This document shows positions 49,736 to 59,821 of a stretch of DNA of 64,000 bases, piece by piece. This DNA comes from Elephas maximus indicus (taxonomy: Eukaryota > Chordata > Mammalia > Proboscidea > Elephantidae): positions 20,112,001 through 20,176,000 of the forward strand of contig NC_064826.1 in NCBI RefSeq assembly GCF_024166365.1, written 5' to 3'. How positions within the stretch are numbered: position 1 is the stretch's first letter; each line of letters starts with the position of its first letter. The notes under the pieces are model-generated. The model was not told where the DNA came from and searched no databases. It was given only the letters and a program-made list of their open reading frames with translations. The translations under genes and the position numbers were made by a program.

Positions 49736-50539
49736 CTGTGAGAGCCAGAACTCTCCCAGACTGCCTTTTTTCGAGGGGTCTCAAGTTTTCTGCCGTTCAC
49801 GGTGCAGTCTTACCACTTTTCTATCGCTTTTATCAAAAAGTATCTCAGTTTTCCTTTTCTGACAGGTTTCTGCCTTACACGAGTTCTGGCTTTCACAAGT
49901 TTTACTGCACTGAAGTCTGTCCACCATCATGGGTGAACCTACCTATATGCAGCAGCCTCAGGGAAAAGACCTCCTCCCAAATATCTCCTGCCGGCTACAG
50001 GGAAGGTCTATCAAGTCACACGATAGTATGTGTTTGAGAGCAATATGACTAAAGGTTGGAAATCCTGTTTAGGCTCTGATTTCAATGCAATATTGTTTAG
50101 GCAATAAGCCACATGGGTTTATAAACATCCATTATGAAGACAAAACTCTTGTAGTGGTGCTTTATAACTGAAAGACTGGAGTATAATTAAACTTTGCTTT
50201 TTTACATTATTTAATAACTTTAGTTTTTTGTTGACATCATGAAAATGACAGACTCCAATGGAGTAATATATGTATTACTTTAATTGTTGCAGGCTAATGA
50301 GAAGGGGCAAACTTGTACCAGATGAAGGCTGCGTGACATCATAGCAGACAGTCCAAAAGCAAATTCCACAGTGCCTCTAATGTTACAAGCCCAATGAAAA
50401 GTGGAAGTTGGAAAAGAAAACTGACTAACGGCCCATCATTTTCTAAATGGTGTGAATGAGTCATCTGAGTACTGATTTCCTTTGACAATCAGCTAGAAAG
50501 CTCTGCACTCAAACTATAAGATTTTTTCAACATCTCTGA

Positions 50540-50850
50540 TAATAGAACTCAAAGTCCAGATATTACTTCCTGTTCCCAATTGCAGCAATAATTTGTTCAG
50601 ATTCTCCCTTAATGCAGATTTAAATAACACTAACTTAACTGCAAGCGAACAAGACAGTTTTATGAAGGTATCAAATGACATTAGAGAAATGCTTCCTGGT
50701 AAAGTTTTTGTGAAGTATTAGGTCCAATAATCCTGAACTAATAAACAAGGTGTTGAAATTATTAAAACCATTTTGTGTTTTTGGTACGGCACGCTTATGT
50801 AAACAGGCATTTTCTGCGTGCATTAATATTACTGAAAGTTAAATCACAGA
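50540..50850 (+). pseudogene. hAT-type transposase C-terminal remnant (tentative)
   Basis: One plus-strand frame near 50597-50720 is open for about 40 codons and reads FRFSLNADLNN, then SFMKVSNDIREMLPGKVF, then a stop. A second open run near 50763-50840 reads VFGTARLCKQAFSACINI. The latter resembles the hAT dimerisation motif (a YLCE.aFS type core). This is a decayed copy of a hAT transposase or a hAT-derived host gene; the parent is unknown. Confidence 0.45.
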
Positions 50851-51038
50851 AGTGGATTAAACAGAGAACCTGAACTGAGGCTATATTTTTCTACTTTTCT
50901 TCAACATTGGTGATTTTATTTCAGCAAAGCAGTATCATTCATCACAGTAAATTAATGTCGTTATTGTGAGTTGCTTTGAGTTTATAGTTGTTTGATTTAA
51001 AATTTTTGTTCTGATTTTAAGATTTTTACAAGCATAAG

Positions 51039-51213
51039 GGAAACCCTGGTGGCATAGTAGTTAAGAGCTACAGCTGCCAACCAAAAGGTCGGCAGTTTGA
51101 ATTCACCAGGGGCTCTTTGGAAACCCTATGGGGCAGTTCTACTCTGGCCTATAGGGTCGCTATGAGTCAGAATTGACTTGACAGCAACAGGTTAGGTTTT
51201 TTTTTTTTTTTTT
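51039..51213 (+). mobile_element. AfroSINE
   Basis: Sense copy, gggaaaccctggtggcatag to acagcaacaggttaggttt plus a T run. Confidence 0.88.
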
Positions 51214-51479
51214 CTGGGGGGGAGGGGGGTATAAGCACAAGGAGTTGACAAATACTTTATGCACTTAAGTAATGTATTGATTTAAAAAAACTTGTCAACA
51301 TTGAGGAGGGGGCTTATTTTCCCTTTTAAAACAGTATGAAGAAAATAAAAAGGTGAAATGAACATTACTTAATTTTAAGAAATGCTATCTACAAAATTCC
51401 CCTTCTTGCTTAGGTTAAATTGGGTTTGTTACCTGAAGCCAATACAATTGTAATTGATATACCGCCTCTGGAGTTGCGA

Positions 51480-51639
51480 AGGAGCCCTGGTGGTGCAGTG
51501 ATTAAACCCTCAGTTGCTCACCAAAAGTTTGGCAGTTCAAACCCACCAGCTTAGGAAACCTTATGGGGCAGTTCTACTCTGTCCTATAGGGTCGCTATGA
51601 GTTGGAATTGACTCGCTGGCATCTAACAATAACAACAAA
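51480..51639 (+). mobile_element. AfroSINE
   Basis: Sense copy, aggagccctggtggtgcagt to ctggcatctaacaataac. Confidence 0.85.
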
Positions 51640-51897
51640 GAATTGTGATAAATAGATGCAAACAATAAAGTACAATATGAATTAAGATATTTACTACACA
51701 AAGCAGATTCTGAAGAACTGCTTCTTAATTAGTGGGAATGGATGATACAATGATAATAATACGTAAAGTTTTTAATAGTACCAATTTTAGCCCGATAGCT
51801 ATATGGGTAACAATTCCTTAACATTAATTCTCAATCTACATTCAGATTTTGCAAAGGAATGATGATAATAATTGGTAATGAATTTAAGATGGCTGAA

Positions 51898-52096
51898 GAG
51901 TCCCTAGGGGGTGCAAACAGTTAACTTGCTTGGCTGCTAATCCAGAGGTCGGCGTCCACCGAGAGGTGCCTTGGAAGAAAGGTCTGGCAATATACCTCTG
52001 AAAAATCAGCCATTGAAAACCCTAAGGAGCACATTTCCACTCTGACACACATGGGGTCACCCTGAGTCAAAACCAGCTCCATGACAACTGGTTATG
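51898..52096 (+). mobile_element. AfroSINE, diverged long subtype
   Basis: Sense copy, gagtccctagggggtgcaaa to ccatgacaactggtt. Confidence 0.75.
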
Positions 52097-52561
52097 ATGA
52101 AAGAAGAAACAAAGGGTTGGGGGGTGGTGTTAGGGACAGTGGTAAGGTGGTACGGTCAGTAGATGACAGGTCCTGGTGAGTCGGAACTTTGTTGGAGACC
52201 GGGAGGAGGCTAAGAAGGGCAGGAGGTGGTCCCACTTTTCCTTTTGCACACTGCGCAGTTCCAGCAGTCTTCTTTTTCAGTTGATTATGAGAGACAAACT
52301 CCTTCCAGCCTGAGGCTTTGGAAAATTCTGTGCAGATGTCTTCCCTGCAGTCTCATCCATCTCGGCTCTGGCACCACTTTCTCAATCCAAAAACTAAATT
52401 AGGTCCTCCAATTATACCGTCACTAAGTCTTCTTCATAGCACTTACATAATCATAATTTAAAAACCAAAGGAAAATCTATTTGCTTGATGTCCACTAAGA
52501 ACTATGTATCCTTTGTTCACTGCTGTCGTTGCCAACACCCAGTGCAGCGTCTAGCACATTA

Positions 52562-52732
52562 GTTAAACCAAAACCTTTGCTGTGGGGTCATTCCGACTCA
52601 CTACAACCCTATAAAAAAAAAAAAAATTAATTGCCCCAAAGGGTTTCCAAGGAACAGCTGGCAGATTCCAACTTCCTACCTTTTGGTTAGCAGCCATACA
52701 TAACTCTTAACCACTGAGCCACCAGGGCTCCC
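52562..52732 (-). mobile_element. AfroSINE
   Basis: Antisense copy, aaaacctttgctgtggggtc to ccaccagggctcc; about 440 bases upstream of the ZC3HC1 start codon. Confidence 0.82.
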
Positions 52733-53167
52733 GCACCAACAGCAGGACACACTCGATATTTGTAGAACAAAAAAGGGAGTGTTCAATAGTGTCAAATGCC
52801 ACAGGTTCTAAATGCAACCACTCTTTTTGCTCTCAAGCGAGGGTTCGTATTTACTCGTTTGAAAAAAAAAAAAGTAATTTGGGAATGAATTACTTTAGTT
52901 AATACTAAATATTAATATTAATTACTTTAAAGTTGGACTTCATCCCATCTGAATTTGGAGCATATCGCTGTATAAATCCGCTGTCAGCCCAGATATGCTC
53001 GTTCATGAAAGTAGTACTTTACTTAGCCCTCCCTTCTAAAACGGAAGGGATGGGTCTACAGTCAGACTGCTGGTTCGCGTTGGCAACCGTGTCAGAGGCG
53101 GATCTTAACCGTCGAGAACGGAAGTTCCTGAGCGTTCAAACCGGCGGGGAAGCAACTCGGCAACGGA

Positions 53168-53180
53168 CCAAGATGGCGGC
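53168..53180 (+). promoter_or_regulatory. YY1-type element over the ZC3HC1 start codon
   Basis: CCAAGATGGCGGC matches the strong YY1 consensus, and its ATG is the initiation codon of ZC3HC1 (Met1-Ala2-Ala3). Elements of this kind are common just downstream of transcription starts in housekeeping genes. Confidence 0.65.
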
Positions 53181-53318
53181 GCCCACCGAGGGGCTAACTT
53201 TTGTCGCGGGGGTGGAAAAGAATTGGGGTGCGGTTGTTCGCTCCCCCGAAGGGACCCCCCAGAAAATCCGGCAGCTGATAGATGAGGGGATTGCCCCAGA
53301 AGAGGGAGGAGCGGATGC
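53173..53318 (+). CDS. ZC3HC1: ZC3HC1 (NIPA) exon 1, coding part (residues 1-49)
   Basis: ZC3HC1 encodes NIPA, a C3HC zinc-finger protein of the nuclear envelope. Family knowledge: it was described as an F-box-like SCF subunit acting on cyclin B1, and later as a nuclear-basket partner of TPR. This exon reads MAAPTEGLTF, VAGVEKNWGAVVRSPEGTPQ, KIRQLIDEGIAPEEGGAD, plus two bases of Ala49. The donor is gtgagt at 53319. I chose ATG 53173 because it aligns with the known N-terminus and sits in AAGATGGCGGC. The frame is also open upstream to 52933, but that stretch lies in the 5' untranslated or promoter region and does not resemble the family. Neighbour: KLHDC10 starts 6.2 kb to the left on the opposite strand. 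Confidence 0.95.
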
Positions 53319-53589
53319 GTGAGTTCGCGAGTCAACTCTGGGACTGGGGCCGGCAGGTTGGAGAGAGATTGGGGAACATAGGCCTCGGGGGTCGCCCTGG
53401 TCCGCGCCTCTGGCGTTGGGACGGCGTTTTCCCGGATCGGAAAGGGACTGGGGTTGCTACACTTAGCTTTTTTTTCTCCCCACCGGACCCCGCACGAGGG
53501 GTGGAATTTTGCCATAGACAGTTATTTGGAGGACAGAAAGAAAGAAAGAGAACCGCTAACTGAATGTGCGCGCCTAACTTCTCTTATTT

Positions 53590-53998
53590 AGGGGTTCTTT
53601 ACCCTTTTTTTGTGCCACGGACCCCTTTGGCACTCTGGTGAGGCTTATGAACCCCTTCTCGGAATGTTTTTTAAAGGCATAAAGTAAGATACACAGAATT
53701 TTAAAGGAAGTCAATGACGTTGGAATGCAGTTATGAAGACAGTAAAAGAAGAGCTACAGTAACATGCTTCTTTATTAAAAAATTAAGTAATACCTACCAG
53801 TCGGTCTGTTAACCCAGCCCGTCTGTTATTTCCCATAATTTCGTAGTGATGCACATAAACGCTGTTTTAAAACATGCGCAGCAACCATAATGTGATGAGA
53901 AAAATCTGATTTCTATTGATGACAAATTAATAGGTCCTGCTAATACTTCTGACGTTTACTTTCATTCGTAATTGAAAGGAATGCTAAATTTCAGTTAA
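53590..53998 (+). mobile_element. Old DNA transposon fragment, hAT-Charlie-like
   Basis: ggggttctttaccctttttt, cacggacccctttggcactc, cataatgtgatgagaaaaat and aaaggaatgctaaatttcag match a repeat I recall as a hAT-Charlie type; the exact name is uncertain. Cut on the right by an AfroSINE. Confidence 0.5.
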
Positions 53999-54000
53999 AC

Positions 54001-54149
54001 TAGTTGCGGTTGAGCGGATTCCGACTCATAGTGGCCCTATAAGACAGAGTAGAACTGCCCCATGAGGTTTCCAAGGAGCGGCTGGTGGATTTGAACTGCT
54101 GACCTTTTGGTTAGCAACCAAGCTCTTAACCATTGCACCACCACAATCC
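54001..54149 (-). mobile_element. AfroSINE
   Basis: Antisense copy, agttgcggttgagcggattc to accaccacaatccc. Confidence 0.85.
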
Positions 54150-54952
54150 CATTTAAATTTATGCATCCTTTGATTTTTTTCCAAGAACCACACGCTTTCC
54201 TGAGGCTCTCTCTGAGTCTGAGAAAGGTTCTTAGAGTAAAAAATACATATATATGTTTTTTTTGCATATAATAGGTGTTGGTCTAATGTGCTTTTCTTAA
54301 AATGACTCTTGTCTTTCAGCATCCTCCCCCCCCCCCAGCCCATTGCCATTGAAATGTCTTTCACTAGAAATGAGAAAATTGTTTTGCTGATCTTTTTCTC
54401 TGAAATTCTTTCATGAAATCTCCTAAAGATGTTTACTCTGATTTGAGGTTTTTTTGGCGGGAGGGTAGGGGTGTGTATCAGGGGCTGATTCAGGTAGAAA
54501 TAAGAAAATTGTTTTTTTCTGCTGTTAAAAGAGTTGATATCTAAGGCAGTACAAATTGTATAATGCATGACTGTCACCTGGAGTCTCATTTTGCGTTTAC
54601 TAAAGTTATGCAAAACACTGTTGGGAAGAGTGAGGTAGGAGAACAGTTTGTTAGTACAGGATTAGTGGAGCACTCCAGAGGTAGGAACTGCTGGAAAGTT
54701 AGGTATGGCCAACCTGTAAACAGTTTTGAATGCCATACTGAAATATTTGAATTTTATTTAGCAAATAGTATAAAACCATAGAAAATATTAATCTGAGGAG
54801 TAGCATAACTAAAAAGATTTTCAGGAATGTTAAGATCCACTGTTGATGTGGTTGATAGTATAATGTCGAGAGAAGCCAGATAAAAAATTCTTGGGCAGAG
54901 TGGTACCATAAAAGGATTACTACTAACAGTTCTGTCTGTCACTTTACTTTAG

Positions 54953-55064
54953 GAAGGACACATCTGTCACCTTGCAGTCAGTTAATGGATCACCCCAGGC
55001 AGAACAACCTCCGTTGGAATCTACAAGCAAAGAAGCCTTCTTTAGCAGAGTGGAAACATTTTCT
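54953..55064 (+). CDS. ZC3HC1: ZC3HC1 exon 2 (residues 49-86)
   Basis: A 112-base exon encoding the serine/proline-rich linker before the zinc-binding domain. It completes Ala49 and reads KDTSVTLQSVNGSPQAEQPP, LESTSKEAFFSRVETFS, matching NIPA order as remembered. The acceptor is actttactttag ending at 54952. There is no gt after the last codon TCT at 55062-55064; the intron begins ATATCTTTT instead. Joining to TCTTTGAAG at 59671 restores the expected ETFSSLKW, so the exon end is set by protein continuity and by a U12-type AT-AC intron. The exon ends in phase 0. Confidence 0.93.
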
Positions 55065-55339
55065 ATATCTTTTTTTTAAATTACAATTTATTTTTGTTGT
55101 TGTTGTTGTGGAGTTCCATATCCTTTTTGACTTCACGTTAAGTTGAGCTTCCTGCCTGCTCCTGGAATTGTTATTCCTCCAGGGTATTACACCACTTACT
55201 CTGATGTTTTAAAATTAAGAATCAAAACTTGGTAAAAAAAATTTTACCAAAAATCAGTATCATAAAATGTTATCCCTCAAAGTGACATCTGAGATTATCT
55301 AACCTTTATTTTTATAGAAGGAGAACCTAAAAGCCTGAG

Positions 55340-55555
55340 AGGAGAAGAAATAACAACTTTCATATATAGTGCGTTTTCACATATATTGTGACATTTGATC
55401 TTCACCTTAAACCTATGAAAATAGGTATTAGCATTATCCTCATTTTACAGGGGAGATGACAGTTAGGTCATGCGACTTGCCCAAGATCAACCTACTAACA
55501 AATAGCAGAGCCAGGATTATATCCTAGGACTCTTGGTACCCAAACCTGATAGTTG
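55340..55555 (-). repeat. MIR, antisense
   Basis: cattatcctcattttacagg, acttgcccaagatcaacct, gcagagccaggattatatcc. Confidence 0.75.
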
Positions 55556-55611
55556 TTTTTTTTTTTTTTTTAACTGTGTACATTTCTTGTCTTTCTGGAT
55601 TTTCCTTTGTG

Positions 55612-56165
55612 TATTAGTTATCTATTCTGTGTAAAAAAAAAATTACTCTAAAACTTAGTGGCTTAAAACAACACACATTATCTCACAATTTCTGTGGATC
55701 AGGAATCCAGGCTTGGCTTAGCTGAACCATAGGGCTCAGGGTCTGTCATAGGCTGCAGTCAAAGTGTCAGCCAGTGCTGCAGTCATCTGAAGATTTTCCT
55801 CGGGAAGGATCCACTCCCAAGCTCGCTCGCTTGGTTGCTGCCAGAACTCATTTCCTCATGGCTGAGGGTTTCACTTCCACGCTGATCGTTGGCTGAAGGC
55901 CTCCTTCAGTGCCTTGCTACTTGGGCTTCTCCATGGGGAGAGTTTACAACACTGTGATTGGCTTCATCAGAGCAAGCCATAGAGTAAGACAGAAGCCAGA
56001 ACCTAATCTGTAATCTAATCTCAGAAGTGACATCCCATCACTTTTACCATATTCTGTTCATTAGAAGCAAGTCACGTCCAGTCCACACTCAGAGAGGAGA
56101 GGATTACACAAGGCTGGGAATAGCAGCAGGCAGGGATTGCTGGGAGCCCTTTTAGAAGCTGTCTG
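55612..56165. mobile_element. Old interspersed repeat, LTR-like
   Basis: Starts tgtattagttatctattctg and runs through cttagtggcttaaaacaaca, ctcatggctgagggtttcac and cacgtccagtccacactc. A common old mammalian repeat; the class is uncertain. No viral coding part. Confidence 0.55.
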
Positions 56166-56179
56166 GTGCACTTTGCTTT

Positions 56180-57990
56180 TGCAGAAGCTGTGTTTTATTT
56201 GTTTGCTTTTAATTTTAAAATCATTACAAACTTACAAAAAGGTTACAATACAAAGAACTTTTTTTCTGAGCTATTTGAGAGTAAGTTGTCAAAATGATGC
56301 CCATTACCCCTAAATGCTTGAGTGTGTATTTCCTGCGAACGAGGGCTTTCTCCTGTATAACCACAGTGCAGCTCTCAAAAGCAGGAAGTTAATGTTGATA
56401 ACTCACTACCCTCTGGTCCTCAGACCCCAACCGTTCCATCAGCTGCACTAGTAACATTCTTCACAGCAAAACGATCCACTTGTGAGTCACACGTTGCATT
56501 TAGTTGAAACGTAGCTTTGGCCTCTTTTAATCTGGAACAGCTCCTTAGTTTCTTTTTTAATTTCATGATCTTGATACTTATCTCTAGTTGTTTTTTTTTT
56601 TTTTGTACCTCAATTTACTTTTGTCTGATGTTTTCTCATGTTTAGATTCAGGTTATGCATCTTTGGCAGGAGTATCACAGAAGTGATGCTGAGTTCTTCT
56701 CATTGAATCCCAGAAGGTGGTACCAGATTTCAGTTTGTCCCTTTATTCATGATGATCATTTGATCACCATGAATAAAGGTGTGTCTGTCAGGCTTTTCCA
56801 CTGTAAAGTAATGCCCCCTTTGTAATTACAACACGTTCTCTGGGGAGGTGCTTTGAATCTATGTAAATATCTCATTCCTTATCAAACTTGACATTATTTA
56901 TAGAAGCATGGCCTTAAGAGTCCCTTTTTTATTCAAAGAGTTATAATTTATTACTATCATTATCATTTCAGAGCTCCAACTGTCCCTGATTTGGTCAGTA
57001 AGGACCTTTTGAGTTGACTTAGGTGTCCTTTTTATATCCTGGATCATTCTTTGGCCACTTTCTTGCTTTCTGGTGCAAGGTGTTCTCGGCTCTTCTTGTA
57101 GGTCCGTGGCCTATCCCTGGAATCAGACATTTTTCCAGGGAGCCATGGTTCTTTTTAGTGGGGAACGTTATTTAAAAGTCAAGATCTGGGTGCAGATGAC
57201 CTCGTAGCTACTGGCTTGCCATTGGTCTCAGGCCTTCTCAGAGGACAGAGCTAGGGAATATATATGTACATACATAACGTACATACATGTATACTTACAC
57301 ACATTTACATCTAACTTCATTTCTGTATCTCTAAGAAAATATGAGTTCCCATTGACACCTCCAATTCCAATTGTACCCCCCAGGATACATTTGAGTTTTT
57401 CCCTCTTTCTGTGTTTGTCTCTCCCTTATTCAACATTGTGAAACCTAACTCCTATTGTCCTTAATGTATCTATTCCTATGAGCAATCACCCACTATGTAT
57501 TTAATCTCCCATTTCTGCTACCATTTCCTCACCTCACTCAGGCTCCCGGCTCCATACTGGGCTGTCCCACATGGATGTCTGTTCACCCCACGTGGATTCT
57601 GACACCCTGCCCTGAGCCGCCCCTGCCCTCCTGTCTCAGATGTCTTACTTGCTCAGTACCTAATGGCTTTAGGACTAAATTGTTCAGGAAACAGCATATT
57701 TTAACTACCATTCCTCTATAGTTCTTGGATTAATTCCTGATTTTGATACATTGTTTAGATCCATTTCCTTTTGTTCTCATTGGATATAAATTGATCACCA
57801 TTTTCAATATGATAATCATTTATTTAACTTAAGTTGGTTAGATGACTTTATTACTCCTAGATAATCCCAGCTCCTTGAACGTATCTAAGTCCCATTTTCT
57901 AGACTTCAGTCTTTCTTTTGTTGGTACTGGAATGTTTTTCAGATTATCACTTATGCTGGGTTACAAACGTCTGACAACCTGTAGTTACCA
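56180..57990 (-). mobile_element. L1 fragment, antisense
   Basis: Antisense L1: aacttacaaaaaggttacaa, gtatcacagaagtgatgctg, aaggtgtgtctgtcaggctt, gcaatcacccactatgt. Contains a long inverted repeat at 56741-56778. Confidence 0.65.
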
Positions 57991-58125
57991 ACCAACCTCT
58001 GTAAAGCCTATTAAAAATTCAAGGTACATACAGTAGTTCATAATAACAAATGAGTGCTACTTTGCATCAAATTATTATTACTGTATTATTGAAGGTGTTT
58101 TAATGTATCTGGAAGCATCTCTTTA

Positions 58126-58760
58126 ATGTTTTTTGTGCATAGAAAGGTACATCCAGCTGAGAGCCTGGGTCCCTTCCCCTCCACCTCCTCCCAGCCCCTC
58201 TCTGCTAGTAGCAGTGCTGCCGTCTTCCCACAGGAAGACTGGGAGGATGCTGGAGTCTGCAGCGTCCCTACCCCCTGTTTTGTTCTTTCCTTACTTTGGG
58301 GTCTTGCTACCGGAGCCAGGAGAGGTTCTGAGAAGAGAAGAGAAGAGGGACAAGAGCACAGGCTTCCAAGGCAGTGCATGAACAAGCTGGGGGCACAACG
58401 TCCCGGGCATCACCTCCAGATCCTTGCTGGCTGGGATGTGAGGAAGGAAAGCCCTCAGCGCCTACCGCACCTGAAGCCCACCCTCAAAGGTGCCTCAGAG
58501 AACACATTAGGGCCCACCGCTGGAGTACTTACTGGCAGCGCCGTGGGACAGGAATGGCAAAGTGCTCATGGTGCTGGCTCCCTTTTTACTGAAAAAGCGA
58601 GGTGGGAACCACCGGCCTGCTGGCACTGGGCATGTCTCTGAAGCCAGCAGTGCACAGCTGGACCGAGTGCTGCTTCCTGCCTACCTGGAGTAGGGTGCAC
58701 CACTAGCCTGCCCGCACCCGCTGAGCCCTACCTTCCTGGGCACCTAAAAAAAACCTTTAA
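58126..58760. other. GC-rich block of unknown origin in ZC3HC1 intron 2
   Basis: A sharp rise in G+C inside AT-rich intron. The plus strand has a 171-codon open frame (58126-58641) and shorter ones in other frames, none resembling a protein I know. It ends near an 8-base A run. It could be a decayed retrocopy (3' end to the right) or a diverged GC-rich repeat. I do not call a gene. Confidence 0.4.
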
Positions 58761-59257
58761 CAAACAGGCTTTGACTAACTAAAGTTAGTTATGAAGTGTA
58801 CCTAATTTTTTCAATTTACATACACATACGACTTAAAGACAGATTTAGGAATGGAATACCATCATAATGGGACTGCCTGGAAAAGTATAGAGCTTTCCCG
58901 CATCTTTCATGTTTTATTCTATATTTTTCCTCTTTGCTCTGTAAAATAAGAGCTCTTTAGGTAAAATATAGAAAGTTGAGTATTGACTATTAAGCATCAA
59001 TAAATGTTTTAGGACACTTTCCCAAGCACGTACTTACAGGTGTTCTCAGCCTATTTAAAACACATATACTCATACACGTTAGTATATAAGTCGAATTTTG
59101 GGGGGAAATAATGAAGCATTTATTTGACTGCCTTTATTCTTTTGGAAGGTAAAATTGTATGTGATACAACAGAAAAACATGAGTGGCAGAAAATATTTCT
59201 ACTCGTTTGAATTTCACCATCCACTCATTGCTTAGACATACCCCACTGCTTTCACTA

Positions 59258-59382
59258 AAAACCCAAACTCCTTGCAGGGTAGGACTGCCCCATAGGTTTT
59301 CCAAGGAGCAGCTGCTGGATTTGAACTGCTGGCCTTTTGGTTAGCAGCTGACCTCTTTAACCACTGTACCACCAGGGCTCCA
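59258..59382 (-). mobile_element. AfroSINE, internal deletion
   Basis: Antisense copy lacking most of the tail; ggactgccccataggttttc to ccaccagggctcc. Confidence 0.8.
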
Positions 59383-59670
59383 GTGCTTTCAAATTCCTAG
59401 TATTTCATGTTAAAGTGACTATCTTCTGTAGTCTGTCCTACAACCAATAATAAATGTTTTAAACAAAAAGCTGCTGACTTTTTCTCTACTTATTACTCAA
59501 ATGACCATCATTCTATAAAGTGTGTGCCTGTGTGTTAAAAACAGTTTCACCATCTTATTATTGTTTTCCCCTTAATCTGTTTATTTCTGTATACATAAAG
59601 AGTGACTGAAATTTTAATTTCTGACGTACTCATTGTAATGTACTTACAACATCTTTCTTAACATGGATAC

Positions 59671-59821
59671 TCTTTGAAGTGGGCAGGTAAGCCCCCCGAG
59701 CTGTCTCCACTCGTCTGTGCAAAATATGGCTGGGTCACGGTTGAGTGTGATATGCTCAAGTGCTCCAGTTGCCAAGCTTTTCTCTGTGCCAGTTTACAGC
59801 CAGCTTTTGACTTTGATAGAT
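59671..59821 (+). CDS. ZC3HC1: ZC3HC1 exon 3 (residues 87-137), start of C3HC zinc finger
   Basis: This exon encodes the first half of the C3HC (BIR-like) zinc domain. It reads SLKWAGKPPELSPLVCAKYG, WVTVECDMLKCSSCQAFLCA, SLQPAFDFDR, plus one base of Tyr137. By my numbering the CxxC zinc pair is C117 and C120, and W107 lies just before. The first base follows ...ggatac, an AC intron end preceded by TTTCTTAAC; there is no AG acceptor that keeps Ser87-Leu88-Lys89. The donor is gtaagt at 59822. The exon joins exon 4 in phase 1. Confidence 0.95.

Larger units (their letters stand above)
47002..53172. other. Intergenic space between KLHDC10 and ZC3HC1
   Basis: About 6.2 kb between divergent start codons. 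Contains eight AfroSINE copies (47825, 48448, 48709, 49231, 51039, 51480, 51898, 52562), an antisense L2 piece at 49560-49735 and a hAT-like remnant at about 50540-50850. I recognise nothing in 47410-47820, 49740-50540, 52100-52560 and 52735-53040. Confidence 0.8.
53040..53430. promoter_or_regulatory. CpG island and promoter of ZC3HC1
   Basis: A CpG-rich block around ZC3HC1 exon 1. ETS-like cores ACGGAAGG and ACGGAAGT lie at about 53040-53047 and 53118-53125, and GTTGGCAACC (RFX half-site-like) at about 53079. The block ends in a YY1-type CCAAGATGGCGGC at 53168-53180 that overlaps the start codon. There is no TATA box. The motif names are from memory of consensus sites; binding is inferred. 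Confidence 0.7.
53319..54952 (+). other. ZC3HC1 intron 1
   Basis: A GT-AG intron: gtgagt at the start and actttactttag at the end. Holds a hAT-like repeat at 53590-53998 and an AfroSINE at 54001-54149. No feature recognised in 54150-54952. Confidence 0.85.
55065..59670 (+). other. ZC3HC1 intron 2, U12-type AT-AC intron
   Basis: The intron starts ATATCTTTT (consensus ATATCCTTT, one mismatch) and ends in AC. TTTCTTAAC at 59654-59662 (consensus TTCCTTAAC, one mismatch) places the branch adenosine about 9-10 bases from the end. Both exon joins are fixed by protein continuity (ETFS|SLKW). Contents: MIR remnant at about 55340-55555, LTR-like repeat 55612-56165, antisense L1 56180-57990, GC-rich block 58126-58760, and an AfroSINE at 59258-59382. 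I see nothing in about 58761-59257. Confidence 0.85.

Noticed and set aside
52933..53172. In-frame upstream extension of ZC3HC1 with an earlier ATG (129-codon frame)
   Set aside because: The extra 80 codons lie in the promoter and CpG island, show no family resemblance, and the known N-terminus begins at MAAP (53173).
59642..59682. A conventional AG acceptor for ZC3HC1 exon 3 (after ttgaag or gggcag)
   Set aside because: Either choice would delete conserved residues SLK or SLKWA, and there is no matching GT donor at exon 2.
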